Of a DNA stretch of 5,835 nt, positions 1 through 5,835 are shown in pieces. The DNA comes from Bacteroidota bacterium (GTDB lineage: Bacteria > Bacteroidota > Bacteroidia > Bacteroidales > VadinHA17). The translations under genes and the position numbers were made by a program. The DNA lies in contig JAUWMO010000225.1 of assembly GCA_030613125.1 (NCBI GenBank), positions 1 through 5,835 on the forward strand, in the 5' to 3' direction. Position 1 is the first letter of the stretch. Each line of letters starts with the position of its first letter. The notes under the pieces are model-generated. The model saw nothing but the letters and a program-made list of their open reading frames with translations, did no database searches and was not told the origin of the DNA.

Positions 1-97
1 TTCGGTGAGCCCTCATCCTTAGAAGCATTATATCTTTATACATGCCCTTTTGTTCTTGTACCTCTAAATTTAACCCACTTAAGGATGAGGGGTTCAT
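1..97 (-). CDS. Partial hypothetical protein, N-terminal 32 residues of a probable third leftward cistron
   Basis: An open frame begins with ATG at 97-95, directly after an in-frame TAA (100-98), and stays open for 32 codons to the window edge. It lies 20 bp downstream of the DUF1080 gene stop, on the same strand, much like the 18-bp gap between the two preceding leftward genes, so it is plausibly the next gene of that operon. The visible product starts MNPSSLSGL and continues with a basic stretch, MYKDIMLLRMRAHR (residues 19-32). That stretch loosely recalls the YR-x-M-x(3)-R helix near the N-terminus of thiamine-diphosphate dehydrogenase E1 alpha subunits, but 32 residues are too few to assign a family. 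A later ATG at 43-41 is an alternative start. The reading frame contains both arms of a 12-bp inverted repeat, so the stretch could instead be non-coding and structured. Confidence 0.42.
   Translation of the reverse strand, partial: MNPSSLSGLNLEVQEQKGMYKDIMLLRMRAHR
10..91. repeat. Perfect 12-bp inverted repeat with 58-nt spacer
   Basis: CCCTCATCCTTA at 10-21 is the exact reverse complement of TAAGGATGAGGG at 80-91. With one mismatch and one indel the pairing extends outward to include TGA at 6-8 and TCA at 94-96. In leftward mRNA the first arm starts four bases after the ATG at 97-95, so pairing with the second arm would fold the 5' end of the partial cistron into a long-loop hairpin. A shorter alternative hairpin uses AACCC (72-76) and GGGTT (90-94). 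There is no U-tract, so it does not look like an intrinsic terminator. The repeat is directly visible; any function is inference. Confidence 0.6.
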
Positions 98-117
98 TTA
101 AATGATATTTATTGATT

Positions 118-894
118 TTATTTCCTGCTCAGATCAAGTAACTCGATTACCCTGAATTCAGTTGGATGACTTTCAGCCTGGATGGCGATATATCCTTCCT
201 TTAAAGGTGTCCCCTCTTTCAAAGGAAAACCTTCAGGGATGTTATTGCCACCGATTTGTGGTTTGGTATAGGTTAAAACAGTATCCCCGTTTACAACATG
301 ATGAATTATTTCGTCACCCCTGACGATCATTTCTACAGTTACCCATTGATCTCCATGGTATGTTTTTGAACTGGAGCTGATACAATGCCGGGTAACAAGC
401 TCATCATTTATTACCACATTCGTGCCTGGTGTACACAGGTTGGCCGTACTGCGTTCACCCTCACCTGAGCCACCCAGTAACTGAGCTTCGATGGAAACCG
501 GAAAGTCTTGATTGAGCCCCATGCTTTCTGCCGATTGGGAATGTAACATGGCGCCATTATTCCTGAATGCCCAACCAGGTCCACCTGGTACCTGTTGGCC
601 GACGAACCTGTATTCTATACGAAGGATGTAATTAGAGAATTTTTCATTATAGAACAGATGACCAAATTCGCCATTAAGACTGTCGTATTCATCATAGCTC
701 ACCTTAAGAATTCCATCTTCTACCCGGAACGTGTTATTAAAATTATCGTTTAATTCATAACCGGAGATCTTAATATCCCATCCGGAAAGGTCCTTTCCGT
801 TAAATAGTTGTATCCATTCCGGACTCTTGTTTTTTTTATTCTGGTTAACGCAGGAAACCAAAATAAGGATAAGGAATAAAAATTTTGTCTTCAT
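118..894 (-). CDS. DUF1080 (3-keto-disaccharide hydrolase family) lipoprotein
   Basis: The 258-residue product opens with a lipoprotein signal: Lys at 2 and 4, a hydrophobic run (residues 5-13) and the lipobox LVSC with Cys15 as predicted lipidation site, so the enzyme is probably anchored in the periplasm or outer membrane. After a short polar linker comes a single DUF1080 domain, about residues 26-255. Family hallmarks are WIQLFNGKDLSGWDI (27-41), the GHLFYNEKFSNYILRIEYRF strand pair (78-97), FRNNGAMLHS (110-119), SIEAQLLGG (134-142) and EGYIAIQAESHPTEFRVIEL (233-252). The length fits a stand-alone DUF1080 protein. Characterised family members hydrolyse 3-keto-disaccharides or 3-keto-glycosides, with a concanavalin-like jelly-roll fold; the substrate here cannot be read. 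It follows the oxidoreductase gene by 18 bp, which suggests joint function. A small internal oddity is the doubled PLKEG at 224-228 and 230-234; only the second is in the usual family position. Family assignment is firm, reaction probable. Confidence 0.9.
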   Translation of the reverse strand: MKTKFLFLILILVSCVNQNKKNKSPEWIQLFNGKDLSGWDIKISGYELNDNFNNTFRVEDGILKVSYDEYDSLNGEFGHLFYNEKFSNYILRIEYRFVGQQVPGGPGWAFRNNGAMLHSQSAESMGLNQDFPVSIEAQLLGGSGEGERSTANLCTPGTNVVINDELVTRHCISSSSKTYHGDQWVTVEMIVRGDEIIHHVVNGDTVLTYTKPQIGGNNIPEGFPLKEGTPLKEGYIAIQAESHPTEFRVIELLDLSRK

Positions 895-912
895 TGAAAT
901 TAATAATTTTGG

Positions 913-2124
913 TTAATTGGATTGTGTTAAAATTTTCTCAACAATTTTTCCTGATGTTTTTTCTTTCATGATCAACTTGGTCTTGCCATCAGGCATACGT
1001 TCTTTCTTAATCAGCAGGTATTTTTCGTCAACTTCAGATGATTTACCCGGTCCTTCAACTTTACTTTCACCACGCCATTCCTGCAACTTAATTGGTTCCC
1101 ACTGTTTTGATCTGGCAGAACGATAACAAGCATCAATAATTTCATTTATAACATATCCGTCATAAAACGATTCCATTGGAGTTTCTCCATTATCAAGTGC
1201 ATTAAAAATATTATTAAACATATTTACATATCCCAGTTCATGTACTTCATCTCCGACGGGAAATAACCAGCCGCTATTGCTTTCAGCCTTTTCGGCAACA
1301 TATCCGGTTTTACCACCTGCTGTAAACATTTCGAATCCGGTTCTTAAAAAGTGATTTATCCAAATAGTACCATCAGTACCAGCTACTTCATCACGCAAGT
1401 CCATACCTCCCCTGAAAGTCCAGCTAACCTCGAATTGCCCGATTGCGCCATTTTCATAACGGACCAGCCCTATTGCATTATCTTCAGCGTCGATAGGATG
1501 AACCTGAGTATCAGCCCAACACATAACCTCGACCGGCTTTATAGCCTTACCAATAAAGTTGCGGGCTATCTCTATACAATGGCAACCCAGATCGATGATT
1601 GCTCCCCCTCCGGCCTGATCAATATCCCAGAACCAGTCACTGTGAGGGCCACCATGCGTTTCGCGGGAACGTACCCATAAAATTTTACCAAGCTCCCCTC
1701 TTTCCACTGACTCTAACGACTTTAATGTTTTTGGTGGAAAAACAAGGTCTTCAAGGTATGCATTAAATACTCCGGCTTTTTCAACAATATCAAGCATTTC
1801 TTTTGCTTCTTCAGCATTTCTGGCCAGTGGTTTGGTGCATAAAATTGCTTTTCCTGTCTTAGCTGCCATTTCCACAGCCTGTTTATGCAAATTGTTGGGG
1901 AGGCCAATTACTACTATATCCGTTTCAGGATCATTGATGGCTTCTTGTATATCTGTGGTCCAACCGGGAATCTCCCATTCTTTTGCAAACTGTTTTGCCT
2001 TTTCCTCACTTCTGGAGTAAACTGTGTGTACCCTGTCTTTGCCTCGTTGGTTATGCAATGTTTTTGTATAGAACATTCCGATAAGACCTGTTCCTAACAT
2101 AGTAATTTTGTGTTCCTTTAGCAT
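913..2124 (-). CDS. Gfo/Idh/MocA family oxidoreductase
   Basis: The 403-residue product has an N-terminal Rossmann fold beginning immediately with KITMLGTGLIG (6-16; dinucleotide loop G11-x-G13-x-x-G16). The second strand ends near VYSRSE (35-40), and CTKPLA (96-101) is the family's (E)KP motif with Lys98. The C-terminal alpha/beta domain holds HGGPHSDWFWD (157-167) and GGGAIIDLGCHCIEIAR (172-188), with Asp178 and His182 in the usual G-x-x-x-D-x-G-x-H pattern; the residue after H-x-x is Glu185 where many relatives have Asp. No signal peptide is present, so it should be cytoplasmic, oxidising a sugar or cyclitol with NAD(P). About 50 residues after the domain (350-403) form a charged, lysine-rich tail that the core family does not need. 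M1 is preferred because M9 lies inside the first beta strand; AGGAAG six bases before the ATG may act as a ribosome site. It is the first gene of the leftward unit, whose second gene is DUF1080. Confidence 0.9.
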   Translation of the reverse strand: MLKEHKITMLGTGLIGMFYTKTLHNQRGKDRVHTVYSRSEEKAKQFAKEWEIPGWTTDIQEAINDPETDIVVIGLPNNLHKQAVEMAAKTGKAILCTKPLARNAEEAKEMLDIVEKAGVFNAYLEDLVFPPKTLKSLESVERGELGKILWVRSRETHGGPHSDWFWDIDQAGGGAIIDLGCHCIEIARNFIGKAIKPVEVMCWADTQVHPIDAEDNAIGLVRYENGAIGQFEVSWTFRGGMDLRDEVAGTDGTIWINHFLRTGFEMFTAGGKTGYVAEKAESNSGWLFPVGDEVHELGYVNMFNNIFNALDNGETPMESFYDGYVINEIIDACYRSARSKQWEPIKLQEWRGESKVEGPGKSSEVDEKYLLIKKERMPDGKTKLIMKEKTSGKIVEKILTQSN

Positions 2125-2216
2125 TTGAAACTTCCTGTTTTTTTTTAAAGTTAACTAAATTATATACGGTTGCCGCATTTCTCTTTTCATTAACATAAAT
2201 AAAAATTTTAAAATTC

Positions 2217-2226
2217 TATCCGGATA
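2217..2226. promoter_or_regulatory. Palindrome TATCCGGATA, possible operator
   Basis: A perfect 10-bp palindrome with a GC centre stands out in an AT-rich spacer. It lies one base upstream of the putative -33 element of the rightward promoter, between the two divergent genes, which is a natural place for a transcription factor site. No second copy was noticed nearby and no regulator gene is present in the window, so operator function is only a suggestion. Confidence 0.3.
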
Positions 2227-2227
2227 T

Positions 2228-2258
2228 TTTCAGGATGATTAAAATGCCGTTATTTTTG
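2228..2258 (+). promoter_or_regulatory. Candidate Bacteroidota-type promoter for the adaptor-TolC unit
   Basis: TATTTTTG at 2251-2258 matches the Bacteroidota -7 consensus TAnnTTTG exactly. TTTC at 2228-2231, 19 bases upstream, is a three-of-four match to the TTTG -33 element. Transcription would start near 2264-2267 and leave an A/T-rich leader of about 60 nt before the ATG at 2327, with no Shine-Dalgarno sequence, as is common in the phylum. In such AT-rich DNA a single consensus box can occur by chance; position and spacing raise the likelihood. Confidence 0.5.
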
Positions 2259-2326
2259 TAAACTGATAAAATAAATAAAAAATATTTCCTCCCGTACCAG
2301 ATAGCCATTTTATACTTTATAAAAAT

Positions 2327-3541
2327 ATGAATAAAAAAAAGATTTACTTAACAATTGTTATTACCGGGTTGATTGCCATATTAATTTATTTAGGTTTTCG
2401 ATGCTTCATTTCGAATACAAAAAAACCGGGTACATATCAAACTTCAATGGTTGACATAGGACCTGTTGAGAAAACCATACCGGCTCAGGGTGTGGTTGAA
2501 CCGGAGAATGAGGTTTTAATACTCAGCCCGGCTTCAGGCATAATATTAAGCATTGAAAAAGGTGCAGGTAGCAGAGTCAATGCCAGAGACATCATTCTAA
2601 GGCTTGATACCAGAGCCATCCTGGAACAGATCGGACAAATAGAAGATCAGTTGGAAGTAAAGCAAAACAACTTAAACAGGACTTTGTTGAACGCGCGCAG
2701 TATTAGGGTTGATCTGAGTTACAATATAGAGGTTAAGAAATTGAAAATTGTATCTCTCAAATCAGATATTCTTGATCAGAAACAATTATTGGATGTAGGC
2801 GGAATTTCCACTGCGAAATATGAAAAAACAAGGCAGGAACTAGCTCTTGCACAAAAGGATCTCGAGATGATCAAGGAGAAAAATGCCATCCGGTTAAAAC
2901 AACTGGAGGCCGATGAAAGGGGATTGAGTCTTCAGATAGAGATACAGAAGAAGGAACTAACGGCCAAACAGGAATTACTTAACAGGATGACAATCAGGGC
3001 CCCTTCTGCAGGGATTATCCTTGAAGTGAATGGTAAAGAAGGGGAAAAAGTTAACACCGACCGTCTGCTTGTTCGGATGTCAGACATGTCAACCTTTAAA
3101 CTGCGTGCATTTATTGATGACAAACTTGGGGATGCCATTGAAACAGGACAAAATGTTTTGGCCAGTGTGAATGATGAGGTTTTAAAAGGAACCATTGGTA
3201 TCATTGGACCAGAGGTCCGGAACAGAAAAATTGAATTTGATGTGCATCTCGATAAAAGTGACAACAAGAACCTGAGACCAAATCAGACGGTTGATTTAGA
3301 AATAATCCAGCACAGGCTTGACAGTGTTCTGAGGGTAAAACGAGGGCCGGCAATTGAGAAGGGAAAAACACATAAGGTATATATACAGTCATCAGGAGTG
3401 GTTTTGCCCAGGGAAATTAAAACCGGCTTTAAAGGGGATAAATATGTAGAAATACTTTCCGGAGTTGACCAGGGTGACCAGGTTATTATTTCAGTATATT
3501 CACCCCGGGGCCATCTGAAAAAAACAAAACTTTCGAAATAA
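2327..3541 (+). CDS. Periplasmic adaptor (membrane fusion) subunit, HlyD/MacA/AcrA type
   Basis: The 404-residue protein starts MNKKK followed by one uncleaved membrane helix (about 6-24) with no lipobox, so it is anchored in the inner membrane with the rest in the periplasm. The domain order is that of tripartite-export adaptors: first half of the lipoyl domain (QGVVEPENEVLILSPASGII, 54-73), a long alpha-hairpin coiled coil (about 97-220), second lipoyl half (IRAPSAGIILEVNGKEGEKV, 223-242), a beta-barrel domain (about 256-330, including EIIQ at its end) and a membrane-proximal domain (about 335-392, ending in GVDQGDQVIIS). The hairpin tip, LLDVGGIS (154-161), keeps Leu154 and Ser161 of the TolC-binding R-x6-L-x6-S motif, but the Arg position is Asp147. 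The uncleaved anchor and long hairpin favour a MacA-like adaptor working with an ABC pump, though an RND partner is possible. The TolC gene follows by 16 bp; no pump gene is adjacent in this window. Confidence 0.9.
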   Translation: MNKKKIYLTIVITGLIAILIYLGFRCFISNTKKPGTYQTSMVDIGPVEKTIPAQGVVEPENEVLILSPASGIILSIEKGAGSRVNARDIILRLDTRAILEQIGQIEDQLEVKQNNLNRTLLNARSIRVDLSYNIEVKKLKIVSLKSDILDQKQLLDVGGISTAKYEKTRQELALAQKDLEMIKEKNAIRLKQLEADERGLSLQIEIQKKELTAKQELLNRMTIRAPSAGIILEVNGKEGEKVNTDRLLVRMSDMSTFKLRAFIDDKLGDAIETGQNVLASVNDEVLKGTIGIIGPEVRNRKIEFDVHLDKSDNKNLRPNQTVDLEIIQHRLDSVLRVKRGPAIEKGKTHKVYIQSSGVVLPREIKTGFKGDKYVEILSGVDQGDQVIISVYSPRGHLKKTKLSK

Positions 3542-3557
3542 TAAAATCTGATTCAGA

Positions 3558-5045
3558 ATGAAAATATTTTTTATTTTATTTCTGATTCTGGACTTTTTGG
3601 TTGGACTGAATGCAGTCTGGTCACAGGGTAGTGAAGATACTATCTTGCTTAGTTTAAGAAATGTAATTGATCTGGCTATACATCAATCTTCCTCAGTCAA
3701 ATATGTTCAGAATCGAAATGTAAATTATTTTTGGAGATGGAAAAATTTCCAGGCCAGTTTTCGGCCTCAATTAACCCTAACAGGTGATTTGCCTGATTAC
3801 CGGCATTCCACATCTCCGATAACCCAACCTGATGGCAGTATTGAGTTTAAGCAGATTTCCCAGTTGAATGCTTCAGCCAATCTAGCTCTTTCCCAGGTCA
3901 TCCCATACACCGGAACTTCAATTTATGCTGCCACTTCCATGTACAGGGTTCAGGATTTCAACAAAAATACGATTGGATTTTCAGGAAATCCCTTTTACAT
4001 TGGATTTGTGCAGCCAATTTTTGCCTATAATTACATGAAATGGGCGAAAAAAACTGAACCACTGGTTTATGAGGAGGCTGAAAAACAATTTGTTGAATCA
4101 ATTGAAAGAATTTCTTTTTATGCAACTTCACGCTTTTTCAGATATCTAAGAATACAAACGGATTTTAATCTGGCAGAAAGTAACTTGAACAATGGCAAAG
4201 ACAATCTGAAGATTGCAGAGGTGAAAAAGGAACTGGGTCAGATTTCAGAAAATGACTTTTCCAGAATAAAATTATCGGTATTAAATGCTCAGAAGGCATT
4301 GAATAAAGCAAGAATGAATCTGAAAAATGCAGATTTTGAACTCAAATCTTATATTGGTATGGATCAAAATATAAAAATCAGTCTCCTGATTCCGCTGGAT
4401 ATGACACTTTTTAACATTGATTCGAAGGAAGCCCTTATCATGGCCCTTAACAACCGGAAAGAAGCACCTGAATTTCAGCGACGACTTGTGGAAGCTGATC
4501 GCGATCTGGTTCAGGCAAAACGAAGCAGCGGTATGAGTGCAACGCTGCGTGGAAGTTATGGATTATCCAATACTGCTGATAATATCCCGGGAATATATGA
4601 ATCGACAGAAAAACAGCGGTTGTTGCGATTGTCACTTGCTATACCGATTCTCGATTGGGGCAGGTCTGCTTCACGGATTAAACTGGCCGAATCACGGAGA
4701 GATCTGGTTCTGTATGATGTGGAACAGGACCGCTCAGATTTCGAAAGGGAAGTTGTGGTACAGGTCGAGCAATTCAACCTGTTGCAAGATCAGATTATAA
4801 CATCGAAAGAAGCTGACCTGGTTGCAGAAAATGGTTATCAGATCTCTCTCAAGAAATTTCAGAATGGGGAGATTACCATCACTGACCTGAATATTTCATT
4901 GTCTGAAAGGGAATCAGCAAAACGGGACTATATTTATTCCATTGAAACTTATTGGGAATCTTTGTTAACACTTCGAATTCTGACACTTTATGATTTTGAA
5001 ACAAGACAAAAAATTGAATACGTCAATCCCATGCTACAGGAATAA
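3558..5045 (+). CDS. TolC family outer-membrane channel protein
   Basis: The 495-residue product has a Sec signal peptide (hydrophobic residues 3-17, probable cleavage near Gln23 in AVWSQ|GSED). The mature part shows the two structural repeats of outer-membrane efflux proteins. Repeat one has SLRNVIDLAIHQSSSVK (32-48), the beta-strand motifs LSQVIPYTGT (111-120) and VQPIFAYN (151-158), and the helix GQISENDFSRIKLSVLNAQ (227-245). Repeat two has DSKEALIMALNNRKEAPEF (288-306), LAIPILDWGRSASRIKLAES (360-379) and FQNGEITITDLNISLSERE (434-452). Three copies would assemble a beta-barrel plus alpha-helical tunnel that meets the adaptor's hairpin tip. The overall length is normal. It lies 16 bp after the adaptor stop with no promoter between, so the two are co-transcribed and presumably partners. 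The exported substrate is unknown. The ATG at 3558 is supported by the signal peptide beginning right there. Confidence 0.92.
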   Translation: MKIFFILFLILDFLVGLNAVWSQGSEDTILLSLRNVIDLAIHQSSSVKYVQNRNVNYFWRWKNFQASFRPQLTLTGDLPDYRHSTSPITQPDGSIEFKQISQLNASANLALSQVIPYTGTSIYAATSMYRVQDFNKNTIGFSGNPFYIGFVQPIFAYNYMKWAKKTEPLVYEEAEKQFVESIERISFYATSRFFRYLRIQTDFNLAESNLNNGKDNLKIAEVKKELGQISENDFSRIKLSVLNAQKALNKARMNLKNADFELKSYIGMDQNIKISLLIPLDMTLFNIDSKEALIMALNNRKEAPEFQRRLVEADRDLVQAKRSSGMSATLRGSYGLSNTADNIPGIYESTEKQRLLRLSLAIPILDWGRSASRIKLAESRRDLVLYDVEQDRSDFEREVVVQVEQFNLLQDQIITSKEADLVAENGYQISLKKFQNGEITITDLNISLSERESAKRDYIYSIETYWESLLTLRILTLYDFETRQKIEYVNPMLQE

Positions 5046-5150
5046 ACATGAGTTTTTATTTTTTAAATTTGGAAGATTACAAACCTGTTTTCCATAGTAA
5101 ATTTAATATAATGATTAAGAAAAAGTTATAAGATTTAATTTATTAATGCC
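5046..5150. other. Intergenic spacer between TolC and creatininase-family genes
   Basis: This 105-bp, very AT-rich spacer is longer than the 16-bp gap upstream, so the next gene may have its own promoter. It contains one exact -7 match (5064-5071, listed separately). An imperfect inverted repeat (AAATTTGGAA at 5065-5074 against TTCC at 5090-5093 and AAATTT at 5099-5104, with a 5-nt bulge) is weak and has no U-tract, so no terminator is called. Confidence 0.6.
5064..5071 (+). promoter_or_regulatory. Possible -7 box TAAATTTG for the creatininase-family gene
   Basis: The octamer fits TAnnTTTG exactly and lies 79 bases before the ATG at 5151. There is no TTTG-like element 19-21 bases upstream, where the sequence is the end of the TolC gene, so the support is weak and read-through from the adaptor-TolC unit is equally possible. 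Confidence 0.27.
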
Positions 5151-5835
5151 ATGCAACCAAGACCATATGTTCTGTGCGAAACAAATTGGAAAATCGTAAA
5201 AGAAACTGATTATCAGGTGGCTGTCCTTCCCTGGGGAGCCATTGAACCACATAACTTTCATCTTCCGTATGGAACAGATAATATTCAATCGGAATATATA
5301 GCCATTGAATCAGCCAGGAAAGCCTGGGCATTGGGAACCGGTATAATTGTTCTGCCAAATATTCCATATGGAGTGAATACAGGCCAGATTGATATTAAGC
5401 TTACGATCAATATGAATCCCGGAACCCAAAAACAAATTATTTGGGATATTTTAGATTCTTTGTCTGGTCATGGTATAAAAAAGATGGTAATTTTAAATGG
5501 TCATGGGGGAAATAACTTTAAACAGATTATCAGGGAGTTTAGTTCTCAATTCCCTGAAATGTTTATCGGTACTATAGATTGGTATCGAATGGTTGATAAC
5601 AAAGAGTTTTTTGAAGATCCTGGAGATCATGCCGGGGAGATGGAAACGAGTAACATGCTTTATATTGCTAATGACCTGGTATTACCTTTATCTGAAGCCG
5701 GGGATGGTAAGGTCCGCAGTTTCAGTATTAAAGGTTTGCGTGATGGATGGGCCTGGACTCCGAGGAAGTGGACAAGGATAACTGATGATACCGGCGTTGG
5801 GGATCCCTCTGCTGCTGAAAAGGAAAAGGGCCGTA
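5151..5835 (+). CDS. Creatininase-family metal-dependent hydrolase, 3' end cut by window
   Basis: An open frame of 228 codons runs from ATG 5151 to the right edge. An in-frame TAA at 5136-5138 with no other ATG between fixes the start; an overlapping ATG at 5146 is in another frame and closes after 17 codons. The product shows the family signatures in order: LPWGAIEPHNFHLPYGTDN (26-44; metal ligands Glu32, His34, Asp43), the GVNTGQIDIKLTINMNP segment (74-90), ILNGHGGN (114-121; His118) and GDHAGEMETS (158-167; His160, Glu165). The family (PF02633) includes creatinine amidohydrolase, FAPy deformylase and the mycofactocin peptidase MftE, all divalent-metal hydrolases of amide bonds. The true creatininase has NGHYEN, whose Glu is a metal ligand; here that position is Gly120, so creatinine is an unlikely substrate. 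There is no signal peptide, so it is cytoplasmic. Roughly the last 20-40 residues are missing. It may share the adaptor-TolC transcript or use its own promoter. Confidence 0.88.
   Translation, partial: MQPRPYVLCETNWKIVKETDYQVAVLPWGAIEPHNFHLPYGTDNIQSEYIAIESARKAWALGTGIIVLPNIPYGVNTGQIDIKLTINMNPGTQKQIIWDILDSLSGHGIKKMVILNGHGGNNFKQIIREFSSQFPEMFIGTIDWYRMVDNKEFFEDPGDHAGEMETSNMLYIANDLVLPLSEAGDGKVRSFSIKGLRDGWAWTPRKWTRITDDTGVGDPSAAEKEKGR

Larger units (their letters stand above)
2125..2326. other. Divergent intergenic regulatory region
   Basis: This 202-bp AT-rich stretch separates the starts of the two divergent units and must hold both promoters. On the rightward side there is a good -7 box at 2251-2258, listed separately. 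On the leftward side no strong box is visible: the closest TAnnTTTG match is TAATTTAG on the minus strand (2162-2155, one mismatch), which has no TTTG at -33 and would leave a leader of only about 22 nt. A poly-T run lies at 2138-2146. Two palindromes sit near the middle, AATTTTAAAATT (2204-2215, AT-only) and TATCCGGATA (2217-2226). I see no RNA gene or small ORF worth calling. Confidence 0.7.

Noticed and set aside
195..224. Tandem PLKEG codons in the DUF1080 gene as a recent DNA repeat
   Set aside because: The two five-codon copies differ at four synonymous positions, so this is not a recent duplication; it may be chance in a loop.
1351..1680. 109-codon open frame on the plus strand inside the oxidoreductase gene
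   Set aside because: It is antisense to a strongly supported Gfo/Idh/MocA gene, shows no domain, and is explained by the codon pattern of the opposite strand. The other open frames opposite or overlapping the called genes (for example 917-1126, 2932-3267, 4537-4800, 5143-5367, 5593-5781) were dropped for the same reason.
2138..2146. Poly-T run near the oxidoreductase start, considered as a terminator
   Set aside because: No GC-rich stem precedes it on either strand and it lies in the leader of the leftward gene.
2204..2215. AT-only palindrome AATTTTAAAATT in the divergent region
   Set aside because: Such palindromes arise easily in AT-rich spacers; there is no independent support for a binding site.
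5065..5104. Imperfect inverted repeat after the TolC gene, considered as a terminator
   Set aside because: The stem is AT-rich and interrupted by a 5-nt bulge, and no U-tract follows it.
5146..5196. Overlapping ATG at 5146 as start of a small leader peptide before the creatininase-family gene
   Set aside because: The frame closes after 17 codons, overlaps the conserved start of the real gene, and the peptide shows no attenuator-like run of codons.

Overview
The window looks like chromosomal DNA of a member of the Bacteroidota. It is AT-rich and the spacers between genes are short and A/T-rich, mostly with no clear Shine-Dalgarno sequence. The best promoter candidate has the TAnnTTTG -7 box of that phylum, and the set of families (DUF1080 lipoprotein, Gfo/Idh/MocA oxidoreductase, adaptor plus TolC, creatininase family) is typical of it. 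An environmental Bacteroidales/Marinilabiliales-like host is my guess; nothing in the sequence fixes the genus.

Layout: two divergent transcription units leave a 202-bp regulatory region (2125-2326). Leftward run a cytoplasmic NAD(P)-type Gfo/Idh/MocA oxidoreductase (2124-913), then, 18 bp on, a DUF1080 lipoprotein (894-118), then, 20 bp on, a probable third cistron that leaves the window at base 1 (97-1). Rightward run a membrane-anchored periplasmic adaptor of the HlyD/MacA/AcrA type (2327-3541), a TolC-type outer-membrane channel protein 16 bp downstream (3558-5045), and after a 105-bp gap a creatininase-family metal hydrolase (5151 to the right edge), which is cut off by the window end.

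How the genes may work together: DUF1080 proteins are known as 3-keto-disaccharide/3-keto-glycoside hydrolases, and Gfo/Idh/MocA enzymes can carry out the sugar C3 oxidation that makes their substrates, so the left unit is plausibly a sugar-oxidation and cleavage module. The right unit supplies two of the three parts of a tripartite export machine; the inner-membrane pump is not beside them. The creatininase-family protein lacks the glutamate of the NGHYEN motif of true creatinine amidohydrolase and so probably acts on another amide or lactam.

No RNA gene, mobile element, CRISPR array or convincing terminator was seen. The most notable structures are a perfect 12-bp inverted repeat at the start of the partial left cistron and a 10-bp palindrome next to the rightward promoter candidate. 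I see no clear evidence for a wholly new system; the main oddities are the pump-less export pair and the compartment split in the left unit.
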